Source: Paracidovorax sp031843945 (GTDB lineage: Bacteria > Pseudomonadota > Gammaproteobacteria > Burkholderiales > Burkholderiaceae_C). From it: a stretch of 64,000 nucleotides of DNA. The position numbers were made by a program, and so were the translations under genes. Below are positions 1 through 7,690 of the stretch, piece after piece (position 1 is the first letter of the stretch; every line of letters begins with the position of its first letter). The notes beneath the pieces were generated by a model that saw nothing but the letters and a program-made list of their open reading frames with translations, was not told the origin of the DNA and searched no databases. The stretch lies in the NCBI RefSeq assembly GCF_031843945.1, contig NZ_JAVTJJ010000001.1, positions 496,001 through 560,000 on the forward strand, written 5' to 3'.

Positions 1-830
1 TGCTTGGCCTGCTCTGCCGCGCGCGTGGTCACGCCTTCGGCGGTGGCCGCCAGCACTTCGCCCAGCTGGTGCCACTGGCCGGTGGATTGCACCTGCGCGG
101 CCTGCCATTCGGCGCGCAGGCTTTCGGCAACCGACTGCAGCGATTGCGTCCACGCGGTCTGGCGCGCTTCGTCCTGCGCTGCCCGGTGTTCGATCTGCGC
201 GAGCAGTTGCGTGGCCTGTTCGGCGCTGCGCTCGCTTATGCCATCGGCGGTGGCGGCCAGCATGTCGCCCAGCTGATGCCACTGGCCGGTGGATTGGGCT
301 TGCGCGGCCTGCCATTCGGCACGCAGCGTTTCGGCAACGGATTGCAGCGACTGCGTCCATGCGGTTTGACGGGCTTCGTCCTGCGTGGCGCGGCGGTCGA
401 TCTGCGCCAGCAGCTGCGTGGCCTGATCGGCGCTGCGCTGGCTGATGCCGTCGGCCGTGGCGGCCAGCACGTCGCCCAGTTGATGCCACTGGCCGGTGGA
501 TTGGGCTTGCGCGGCCTGCCACTCGACACGCAGCGTTTCGGCGACGGACTGCAGCGATTGCGTCCACGCGGCCTGGCGCGCTTCGTCCTGTGCTGCGCGG
601 TGCTCGATCTGTGCGAGCAAGTGCGTGGCCTGATCCGCGTTGCGGGCGGTGATGCTCTCGGCGGTGGTGGACAACAGCTGGCCCAGGTCGCGCCATTGGG
701 TGGTGGCGCCCGCCTGTGCGGTCTGCCAGTCCTGGTGCAGCGCGCCCGACAGCGTGCGCAGCGATGCGTCCCATGCCTGCTGGCGGGCGGCGTCGCGCTC
801 GGCCAGGTCGGCCTGCAGGCGGGCGTGGCT
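1..830 (-). repeat. 207-bp tandem repeat inside the DUF802 gene
   Basis: The same block recurs every 207 bp: the GCCACTGGCCGGTGGAT motif starts near 71, 278 and 485, and a divergent copy lies near 692. 207 bp is exactly 69 codons, so the array preserves frame and encodes the coiled-coil tail. The first three copies are highly similar and the fourth is degenerate. The array may continue beyond the left edge. Confidence 0.85.
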
Positions 831-2168
831 GTCCTGCACGGTGGTGTGCAGTACGTCGGCATGGCGCGCCCATTGATCGGCAGCGGCTTGCAGGGCCTGT
901 TCATGGCGCACCGCGAGTTGCGCGCCGCCTTCGGCCTGCTGCGCCAGCGCCTCGCCCCAGCGGGCCGACAGCGCGTCGGACTGGTGCACAAGCCGCTCGG
1001 TCAGGCCATCGGCCAGCGCAGTGCTGCGCTGCTCAAAGCTCTGCGTGAAGCCGTCCAGCGTGCCGCGCAGGGCCTGGGCCGTGGCGTCGCTGGTGCGCTG
1101 GTGTTCGGCCAGTGCGCCGGTCCACTGGGTGGTGACGGCCGTAGTGGCCGCGGTGAACTGGCCGGCCATGCCGTCGAGCTGGTGGCGCACCTGGTCGGCC
1201 AGTGCGGTCTGCAGCTGGGCGCTTTCGCGGCCCAGGCCGGCCAGCGTGGCTTCTACCGCAGGCTGCAGGGCGGCGCCGGCCAGGCGCGCGCTTTCGGCGG
1301 TGCTGGCGGTCAACGTGCGTTCGACCGCGGCAGCCAGGCCGGTGTAGGCAGCTTCGGTTTCTTGATAAAAGCGCGCCTGGTCGGCCTGCAGGCGCTCGGC
1401 CAGCGCGGCCTGGCCGCGCTCCATGGCGACCATCGCATCGGTGATGCGATCAACCAGTGCGGGCAGCAACCCGGCTTGCTGTTCCAGCAGGCGCAGCGAG
1501 GCTTCGCGCTGGTGCAGCGGCGTGAACGGGCGCAGCGCGGTGGGCAGCAGCGCATCCAGCTGCTGGCCGGCCTGCAGCCGCTCGCGCCGGGCGAGTGCCG
1601 CCATCAGGCCCAGCATGGCCGATGCCGCCACCCCCGCCACCGACGTGCCGAAGGCCAGCCCCAGGCCGCGCACGGGCGCCGACAGCGCATCGCGAATGGC
1701 GCCCAAGCCGTCGGCGCCGGCCAACGCGGCACCGGTGCCGTCCAGCGTCACCACCATACCCAGGAAGGTGCCAACCATGCCCAAAAGCACCAGCAGGCCC
1801 GTCAGGTAAGACGCCAACACTGGCGCGGGCAGCCCGCTGCGGCCGCCTTCGATGCGCTGGCGCACGGCGTTGCGCAGGCTGACAGGCAACGTGGCCAGCC
1901 AGCCTTGCAGGGCGGCGGCGTCGGCATTGGCCGGGAAGGCCTGCAACGCGCCGGACAATGCACGCGTGTCTTGGCGGTAGCGGTGCAGCTCACGCGCGCC
2001 CAGCAAATAGAAGCCGGCGATCGCCACGGTGATGGCCAGCGCCATCAGGTGGCTGGACCCGTAGCCCACGCCCACCCAGACGGCCACTGCCAGCCCCGTG
2101 GCGAAGGCGGCGACGAAGGCCGCGGTGGCGGCGGCGTGAGAGGGTTGGAGATCGTTGTTCTTGTTCAT
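1..2168 (-). CDS. DUF802 domain protein with MotA/ExbB-like membrane domain (partial)
   Basis: Open from an ATG at 2168 to the window edge (722 residues visible, C-terminus missing). The ATG overlaps the DUF3348 stop (ATGA), so the two are cotranscribed. Residues about 15-57 form two membrane segments. Residues about 121-192 carry a pattern with GTFLGM, then an amphipathic stretch, then LAFGTSVAG, which resembles the last two helices of MotA/ExbB/TolQ/ZorA stator proteins. After residue 200 the protein is a long, Gln/Ala-rich, probably coiled-coil tail. Near the edge the tail contains 69-residue repeats with WTQSLQSVAE and STGQWHQLG. DUF802-DUF3348 pairs are characteristic of Burkholderiales, often near OmpA-family genes. 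Function is not established; the stator comparison is my inference. Confidence 0.85.
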   Translation of the reverse strand, partial: MNKNNDLQPSHAAATAAFVAAFATGLAVAVWVGVGYGSSHLMALAITVAIAGFYLLGARELHRYRQDTRALSGALQAFPANADAAALQGWLATLPVSLRNAVRQRIEGGRSGLPAPVLASYLTGLLVLLGMVGTFLGMVVTLDGTGAALAGADGLGAIRDALSAPVRGLGLAFGTSVAGVAASAMLGLMAALARRERLQAGQQLDALLPTALRPFTPLHQREASLRLLEQQAGLLPALVDRITDAMVAMERGQAALAERLQADQARFYQETEAAYTGLAAAVERTLTASTAESARLAGAALQPAVEATLAGLGRESAQLQTALADQVRHQLDGMAGQFTAATTAVTTQWTGALAEHQRTSDATAQALRGTLDGFTQSFEQRSTALADGLTERLVHQSDALSARWGEALAQQAEGGAQLAVRHEQALQAAADQWARHADVLHTTVQDSHARLQADLAERDAARQQAWDASLRTLSGALHQDWQTAQAGATTQWRDLGQLLSTTAESITARNADQATHLLAQIEHRAAQDEARQAAWTQSLQSVAETLRVEWQAAQAQSTGQWHQLGDVLAATADGISQRSADQATQLLAQIDRRATQDEARQTAWTQSLQSVAETLRAEWQAAQAQSTGQWHQLGDMLAATADGISERSAEQATQLLAQIEHRAAQDEARQTAWTQSLQSVAESLRAEWQAAQVQSTGQWHQLGEVLAATAEGVTTRAAEQAK

Positions 2169-2923
2169 GAACCACCTTGGGTGGAGTGTTGGCGAAGGGC
2201 TGCCAGCAGCCCTTGCACCGGTTGCAATCTGAGTTCCAGCTCGGCCAGCAGCACGGCTTGCAGGTCGAGGCGGAACAGTTCACGCCGGGAATCCACCACG
2301 GCGTTGGCGGCCTCCGGATCCACAGGTGGAGCGCCCTCTTCCTCTGGCGCATCGGCAGCCGCGCCGCACAGGCGCTCGAAATGCCGGCTCAGCATCGCTG
2401 CCACGGTGCCCAGCAGGCGCCGCTCCTGCACGGCCAGCACTTCGGCCATCACGGCATCGACCGCGGCCAGCCGGCCCGCCTCACCCGGGCACTCGGCCAG
2501 CGCAGCCCGCACGCGCTCGCGCAGCGGGCCGATGGCGATTTCCATCGCCTGCTGGCGGGACTGCAGGCAGTGGCGGAAAGGCGCAAAGCCCATTCCGGCA
2601 TCCAGCGGCCCACGGCCGGCAGCGTCCACGTCGCGCGCAATGGCCTGCGCCATCAGCGCGCGCACGCGGTTGTGCTCGGCCAGGCCTGCGGCGTGGCGGT
2701 CTTGCGCGCCGGGGGTGCCGGCGGTTGCAGGAAGCGCCACAGCCAGCGGGCGGTCGAGTGCCTTGGAGAGAGCGATGGACTCGGTCCAGCCCGTCCACTG
2801 GTTCAGGGCGTCGGCGAACGACATCCGTGAGTCGCGCACCCGCTGCTGCGGGTCGATGAGCCCCGCCAAGAGGCGGACGAGCGTGGAACCGGTCAGGGGA
2901 GTGCGATCGGATCGCTGCGCCAT
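2165..2923 (-). CDS. DUF3348 family protein
   Basis: A 252-residue soluble protein, starting MAQRSDRTPLTG. It is recognised as DUF3348 from its overall sequence and its place directly upstream of a DUF802 gene, with a 4-base ATGA overlap. It is rich in Arg, Ala and Leu and helical, with a conserved-looking middle (FRHCLQSRQQAMEIAIGPLR) and a C-terminal half (RRELFRLDLQAVLLAELELR) suited to helical packing. No signal peptide, membrane segment or catalytic motif is visible. Its position as first gene of the unit suggests it is an accessory or assembly factor for the membrane protein downstream, but this is inference from context only. No function is known to me. Confidence 0.75.
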   Translation of the reverse strand: MAQRSDRTPLTGSTLVRLLAGLIDPQQRVRDSRMSFADALNQWTGWTESIALSKALDRPLAVALPATAGTPGAQDRHAAGLAEHNRVRALMAQAIARDVDAAGRGPLDAGMGFAPFRHCLQSRQQAMEIAIGPLRERVRAALAECPGEAGRLAAVDAVMAEVLAVQERRLLGTVAAMLSRHFERLCGAAADAPEEEGAPPVDPEAANAVVDSRRELFRLDLQAVLLAELELRLQPVQGLLAALRQHSTQGGS

Positions 2924-3074
2924 GGGTACCGGACCAAAAAACCGCGCAGTCTACACGGCCGACCTCACCGCTCATCGGCCAGCCAGCGGCGCAAAGCGCC
3001 GCAGCCGCTGCTATCGTGCGACAGTCCCTACCCAAGCTGCACCGGCGCGCCCGCCGCCTCGCCGCATAGTGCTC

Positions 3075-3126
3075 CTATTTTGATAGCTACAAGCGCTTAC
3101 AAAATAAGCGCTAGAGGCCTAAATGA
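3075..3126. repeat. Comamonadaceae intergenic palindromic repeat, copy 1
   Basis: It carries TTTGATAGCTACAAGCGCTT followed by a short spacer and AAGCGCTAGAGGCC, so AAGCGCTT/AAGCGCT-type arms form a hairpin. The same element recurs at 16.8, 29.3, 30.7, 48.9 and 53.3 kb. It sits between divergent genes here. Confidence 0.8.
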
Positions 3127-3136
3127 TTCATAAACG

Positions 3137-3943
3137 ATGGCACCGCTGCACAGTCCGCCCTTGAAGCAAGCTCCAAAACCCGATCTGACCCGCATACAGG
3201 GGATTGAGGCATGCGCCTTCCACGCGTGGCCGGCACCGCAGACCGAACGGCATGGCGACTGGCTGCTGCGGCTGGCCGGTGGCTTCACCAAGCGCGCCAA
3301 TTCAGCGAATCCCGGCGCGCCCGATGCGTCATTCGAGGGTGTGCAGGCAGCGGCTGAAGCGCTGTACGGCCGGCATGGTTTGCCGGCGATCTTTCGCATT
3401 ACCCCGCTGGCGTCGCCCGAAGCCGATGTCCAGCTGGCATCGGCGGGCTATGTGCTTTTCGATCCGTCCTGCGTGATGACGCGTGTTCTGGAGGGCGCAC
3501 CGGAATCGGTTGCCGATGCTTTCATCACCGAAGGCGTAACGATCGCATTGCAGCCCACCGACGCATGGCTGGACGGATTCTCCGCCGCCAATGGCGTGAG
3601 TGCACAGCACCAGGGCATCCATCACGCCATGCTGCGCTCCATCGCGCACTCCACGGGCTTTGCCACGCTGCACCACGCCGGCGATGCCATCGGTTTTGGC
3701 CTGGCCGTGCGCGAAGGCGACGCGCTGGGCTTCTACGACATCGTCATTGATCCGGCGCATCGCAACCAGGGCCACGGCGCCACGCTGATGCGCGCACTGA
3801 TGGGCTGGGGCATAGCTATCGGAGCGCGTTGGGCGTACCTGCAGGTGCGAGAGGAAAACCCGGCGGCACGTGCGCTCTACGCCGGGCTGGGGTTCGCCGA
3901 CCTGTATCGGTACCACTATCGGGTGCCCGGCGCGGCGCTCTAG
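3137..3943 (+). CDS. GNAT family N-acetyltransferase
   Basis: A 268-residue protein. The C-terminal third holds the GNAT acetyl-CoA site: DIVIDPAHRNQGHGATLMRAL (residues about 204-224, an R-x-x-G-x-G/A type P-loop in motif A), followed by the motif-B-like REENPAARALYAGLGF. The N-terminal part (GDWLLRLAGGFTKRANSANP) is typical of a subfamily with a duplicated, degenerate first GNAT-like half. The ATG at 3137 is the first in frame after the intergenic repeat. The substrate cannot be told from the sequence. The gene is a single transcription unit, divergent from the DUF3348/DUF802 pair and convergent with the broken cysB-like gene. Confidence 0.85.
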   Translation: MAPLHSPPLKQAPKPDLTRIQGIEACAFHAWPAPQTERHGDWLLRLAGGFTKRANSANPGAPDASFEGVQAAAEALYGRHGLPAIFRITPLASPEADVQLASAGYVLFDPSCVMTRVLEGAPESVADAFITEGVTIALQPTDAWLDGFSAANGVSAQHQGIHHAMLRSIAHSTGFATLHHAGDAIGFGLAVREGDALGFYDIVIDPAHRNQGHGATLMRALMGWGIAIGARWAYLQVREENPAARALYAGLGFADLYRYHYRVPGAAL

Positions 3944-3977
3944 CGCTGACCGGCTGGGATACCTGCGCCCGCAACTC

Positions 3978-4849
3978 TCAAGGCTGCATGGCGTTTTCCA
4001 CCGCTGCGCGGTCCAGCGTGGGCACGAAGGTCTCGATAAAGCGGTAGGCATAGCCACGCAGCCAGCTGCCGCGCCGGATGGCCAGCCGCGTGAGGTTGAC
4101 CTCGAAGAGGTGGCGCGCATCCAGGCTGCGCAGGTGGCGGTCGCGGTCGGGGTCCACCGCGATGGAGGCGACGATGCCCACGCCCATGCCCAGCTCCACA
4201 TAGGTCTTGATCACGTCGGCGTCCATGGCGGTCAGCACCACGTCGGGCGCCAGGCCCTCGCGGGCGAACGCTTCGTCGATGTGCGCGCGGCCGGTGTAGC
4301 CCTGCTCGTAAGTGATGATCGGAAACTGCGCCAGCTGGTGCAGCGTGACGGGCGCGTCGCTGTCGAGCAGCGGGTGGCCCGGCGTGACGACGATGCTGTG
4401 CGTCCAGCGGTAGCACGGCAGCGTCACCAGCGCGTCGTAGCCTGCCAGCGCCTCGGTGGCCACGCCGATGTCGGCTTGGCCGTTCAGCAGCATCTCGGCA
4501 ACCTGGCGGGGCGAGCCTGATGCAGTTGCAGCGTGACCTGTGGAAAGAGCGTGCGGAAGTCGCGCACCACCTGGGGCAGTGCATAGCGGGCTTGCGAATG
4601 GGTGGCAGCCACGGAAAGGCGCCCTTCCTGGCTGGCACTGAAGCCATGGCCTGCGCGCTTGAGATTGTCGGCCTCCAGCCGCAGGCGCTCGACGATGGGC
4701 AGCAGCGTTCCGCCGGGCGGCGTGAGGCCGGTCAGCCGCTTGCCGGCACGCACGAAGATCTCCACGCCCAGCTCTTCTTCCAGCTCGCGGATCTGCCGGC
4801 TGACGCCGGGCTGCGAGGTGTAGAGCATGGCCGCTACTTCGGTCAGGAT
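3978..4849 (-). pseudogene. CysB/Cbl-like LysR regulator, broken
   Basis: Two adjacent frames make one CysB-type LysR protein. Codons from 4849 give LTEVAAMLYTSQPGVSRQIR and the start of the effector domain. At about 4510-4516 the frame is lost after LQLHQ. The next frame resumes with VAEMLLNGQADIGVATEAL and runs to 3978. Restoring one G (CAGG to CAGGG) rejoins the frames, so a 1-bp deletion is the simplest explanation. The first 20 or so residues of the helix-turn-helix are also missing: upstream in the same frame there is a TAG, and the sequence bears no resemblance to a CysB N-terminus. CysB/Cbl proteins activate sulfate and sulfonate genes, of which there are many at 17-32 kb, so an intact copy would be expected elsewhere. 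Confidence 0.85.
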
Positions 4850-4910
4850 AGTAGGAGTTCGGCTATCAAACTAAAAAGACTTTATCTCCATGACATCGGA
4901 TCTGAAAGAT

Positions 4911-5936
4911 CTATGAAGATGCGTGGCCCGGCCTGCGCAGCAAAACAATCACGAAGCAAGCGCCCAGGCCTGCCGTGACGATGCCCACCGGCAGCTCCTG
5001 CGCGCCCAGTGCAGTGCGCGCCACCAGATCGCTACCCACCAGCAGCGCTGCGCCCAACATTGCAGCCAGCGGCACAAAGCGCGCGTGCAGCGGCCCGGCC
5101 AGGCGCCGTGCCAGATGCGGCACCATCAGGCCGACGAAGCCGATGACGCCGCTGAGCGCCACGCAGCAGGCGGTGGCCGCCGCAGCCACCACGAAGATTT
5201 GAAGGCGCAGCCGCTGCGGCGCCACGCCCAGGCTGTGCGCGGTGTCGTCGCCGGCCAGCAGCGTGTCGAGCGCGCGATGGCGCCGCGCCACGAAGGCGGC
5301 CGCCACCAGCAGACCTGCCAGCGGCAGCCACAGGTTGTCCCACCGCGCCAGCCCCAGGCCGCCCAGCGACCAGAACACCACCGCATGCGCCGCGCGCTGA
5401 TCGCCCGCGAACACCAGCACATGCGTGACCGCGCCCAGCAGGAAGGAGATGGCCAGCCCGCCCAGCACCATGTTGGCCGGCCCCTGGGCGCCCACGCGAT
5501 GCACCAGCAGCAGCACAGCGGCAGCGGCCACCAGCGCGCCGCTGAAGGTGGCGGCCGGCAGCGTCCACGCGCCCAGGGCGTCACCCGCCCAGCCGATCAC
5601 CGCCACCGCCGCAGCCGATGCGCCGGACGACAGGCCAAAGAGAAACGGGTCTGCCAGGTCGTTGCGCGTGCTGGTCTGCAGCAGGCCGCCCACCACGGCC
5701 AGCGCAGCGCCCACCAGCAGCGCCAGCAACAGGCGCGGCAGGCGCAGGTCGCGCACGATGGTCTGGGCCATCTCGCCCGATGCCGGCCAGCCCAGCGCTG
5801 GAGCCCACTGCCCGGCCAGGGCGGCCAGCGCATCGCGCCAACCCAGTGCCGTGCTGCCCACGCTGAGCGACGCCACGGCCAGCGCGATCAGCAGCACCAC
5901 ACCAGCGACGACGGCGCCAGCGGTGCGGGCTTTCAA
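4911..5936 (-). CDS. btuC: FecCD-type ABC permease, probable cobalamin transporter BtuC
   Basis: A 341-residue polytopic membrane protein with about nine or ten hydrophobic segments. It has FecCD signatures: LRLPRLLLALLVGAALAVVG near residues 64-83, DPFLFGLSSGAS, and the C-terminal GFVGLMVPHLAR loop that contacts the ATPase. It is the last gene of the operon, and its start overlaps the stop of the binding-protein gene (ATGA, 5933-5936). FecCD permeases carry iron-siderophores, haem or B12. The cobalamin riboswitch at the head of this operon argues for corrinoid. That assignment is an inference from regulation, since permease sequence alone does not separate the substrates. Confidence 0.85.
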   Translation of the reverse strand: MKARTAGAVVAGVVLLIALAVASLSVGSTALGWRDALAALAGQWAPALGWPASGEMAQTIVRDLRLPRLLLALLVGAALAVVGGLLQTSTRNDLADPFLFGLSSGASAAAVAVIGWAGDALGAWTLPAATFSGALVAAAAVLLLVHRVGAQGPANMVLGGLAISFLLGAVTHVLVFAGDQRAAHAVVFWSLGGLGLARWDNLWLPLAGLLVAAAFVARRHRALDTLLAGDDTAHSLGVAPQRLRLQIFVVAAAATACCVALSGVIGFVGLMVPHLARRLAGPLHARFVPLAAMLGAALLVGSDLVARTALGAQELPVGIVTAGLGACFVIVLLRRPGHASS

Positions 5937-6904
5937 CGCGGCGCCCTCAAGGCGCGGGCGATCTTTTCGATGGCTTCGATGTTGGCGGGGCCGGGTGTCA
6001 GCTCGGCATAGCGCAGCAAGATGTAGCGCCGATGGCGCACGGCCTGGGTAAGCCGCATGGCGGGGTGCGCCTCCAGCACGCGGCGCAGGTGGTGGGGCCC
6101 CTGCCCGTTCTGGTAGTCGAGCAGCACGATGAACTGCGGGTCGCGCTCAGCCACGGCCTCCCACGACGTGGCGCCCCAGCCCATGGCGACGTCACCCAGC
6201 GCATTCACGCCGCCAGCCGCCGCGATCAGCGCATGCGGCATGGCGGCGCGGCCGGCGGTGAAGGGTTTGTCTTCACCCGAGTCGTAGACGAAGACGCGCG
6301 GCGGTTGGGGCAAGGCCGGCTGGGCGGCGGCGCGCACACGGTCGCGCCAGCCGGCCACCAGCTGCTCGGCCGCATCGCGCCGGCCGAAGACGGTGCCCAG
6401 GCGCAGCACGTCGCCATAGAGCAAATCCAGCGTGGCTGCAGGCTTGTCCGTGCGGGTGTGCACGCAGCTCTCGGTCAGCACCAGCGTGGCCACGCCGTGG
6501 CGGGCCAGCGTGCTGGGCGTGACCTCGCCACCCGGCTGCATGCCGTAGTACCAGCCGGCAAAAAACAGGTCAGGCTTCACGGCCAGGATGTTTTCGAGCG
6601 TGGGGTATTTGGGCGCCAGTTCGGGGACGTTGCCCAGCGCGCGAAAGAACGCGGCGTCGGCCTTGTACCAGCCGGTGATGCCCGTCACGCCCACCATGCG
6701 CGGCTGCAGGCCCAGGGCCAGCGCCATTTCGGCCATGTTCAGGTCGTGCACCACCAGGCGGCGCGGCGGGGCCTCGAATCGCACGGGCTGGCCGCAGCTG
6801 CTGACGGTGACGGGAAAGCCCGACTCGGTGGCACCCGCAACGCAGGCCAGCACTGAGAACCCCAGCGCCGCTGCCATTTTCAGAACATTCACAAAACACT
6901 TCAT
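5933..6904 (-). CDS. btuF: Periplasmic binding protein, probable BtuF
   Basis: A 323-residue protein with an N-terminal signal peptide (hydrophobic stretch about residues 9-24, cleavage near ACVAGA). It belongs to the type III (helical backbone) binding-protein family: RRLVVHDLNMAEMALALGLQPRMVGV is the N-terminal lobe start, KPDLFFAGWYYGMQPGG the characteristic loop, and GGVNALGDVAMGWGATSWEAV the C-terminal lobe motif. The start overlaps the ATPase gene by 4 bases, as expected for tight coupling with BtuD and BtuC. The family binds siderophores, haem or cobalamin; the upstream riboswitch supports a corrinoid ligand. Confidence 0.8.
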   Translation of the reverse strand: MKCFVNVLKMAAALGFSVLACVAGATESGFPVTVSSCGQPVRFEAPPRRLVVHDLNMAEMALALGLQPRMVGVTGITGWYKADAAFFRALGNVPELAPKYPTLENILAVKPDLFFAGWYYGMQPGGEVTPSTLARHGVATLVLTESCVHTRTDKPAATLDLLYGDVLRLGTVFGRRDAAEQLVAGWRDRVRAAAQPALPQPPRVFVYDSGEDKPFTAGRAAMPHALIAAAGGVNALGDVAMGWGATSWEAVAERDPQFIVLLDYQNGQGPHHLRRVLEAHPAMRLTQAVRHRRYILLRYAELTPGPANIEAIEKIARALRAPR

Positions 6905-7683
6905 GCCGCTGCCCGTTCAAAAGCCCACAGCGTGCCGCCATGGCGTGGGTGCCGCGTGTGCACCAGTTCCATGCCGAACACGGCAGCCACCCGCACGGCG
7001 CTCAGCGCTTCGGCAGGCGGGCCGTCGGCCACCAGCCGGCCGCCGTGCAGCACCCAGGCGCGCGTGGCAAAACCGGGCACCAGCCCCAGTTCATGCAGCG
7101 CGGCAACGACGGTGATGCCCAGCCCGCGCACCAGCGCCAGCAGGTCGGCACGTGCGGCCAGATCCAGGTGGTTGGTGGGCTCGTCCAGCAGCAGCAGCGT
7201 GGGCTCTTGCGCCAGCGCCCGCGCCAGATGCACGCGTTGGCGCTCCCCGCCCGACAGGGTGCCCAGCGCGCGCCCCGCCAGCGCACCGGCTGCGCAGGTC
7301 TGCAGGGCCTGGTCCACGGCGCGCGCATGCTCGGCGCGGCTGGCGCGGTGCTGATGCGGCAGCCGGCCGAAGGCGACGTAGTCGCGCACCATCAGGCCCG
7401 TGTCCACCGTGTCGGCCTGGCCCAGCAGCGCCACATGGCGGGCACGCTCTGCTGCGGGCCAGGTGGCCAGGTCGTGCCCCAACAGCCGCACAGCACCCTG
7501 CGTGGGCGCAATGCGGGCGGCCAACAGCTTCAGCAGCGTGCTCTTGCCCGCACCGTTGGGCCCCACCAGCGCCACGCATTCGCCGGGCTGCACACGCGCA
7601 TCTATGGGCGCGAGCAGCTCGCGCCCCTGCGCCGTGTGAAAGGCGGCGCCCTGCAGTTGCAGCACCGGGGTAGGCAAGGTCAT
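6901..7683 (-). CDS. btuD: ABC transporter ATP-binding subunit, probable BtuD
   Basis: A 260-residue ATPase with Walker A VGPNGAGKSTLL (about residues 39-50), signature LSGGERQRVHLARAL (about 143-157), Walker B LLLLDEPTNHLD, and the switch histidine in AALHELGL. Its closest family is FecE/FepC/BtuD, which energises FecCD-type permeases. It lies 7 bp downstream of the TonB-receptor stop and overlaps btuF, so all four genes form one operon under the cobalamin riboswitch. Confidence 0.85.
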   Translation of the reverse strand: MTLPTPVLQLQGAAFHTAQGRELLAPIDARVQPGECVALVGPNGAGKSTLLKLLAARIAPTQGAVRLLGHDLATWPAAERARHVALLGQADTVDTGLMVRDYVAFGRLPHQHRASRAEHARAVDQALQTCAAGALAGRALGTLSGGERQRVHLARALAQEPTLLLLDEPTNHLDLAARADLLALVRGLGITVVAALHELGLVPGFATRAWVLHGGRLVADGPPAEALSAVRVAAVFGMELVHTRHPRHGGTLWAFERAAA

Positions 7684-7690
7684 GTGAAGG

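Noticed and set aside
1..830. CRISPR-like array
   Set aside because: The 207-bp units are long, contiguous and in frame in a coding sequence, with no spacers.
69..3083. Plus-strand open frame of 1004 codons
   Set aside because: It is the antisense of DUF802 and DUF3348, which have better codon usage, overlapping starts and recognised families. It shows only repeated low-complexity Gly/Leu/Arg sequence.
4855..4880. TTTGATAGC next to the truncated cysB-like start as a seventh copy of the palindromic repeat
   Set aside because: Only the first nine bases match; both arms are missing.
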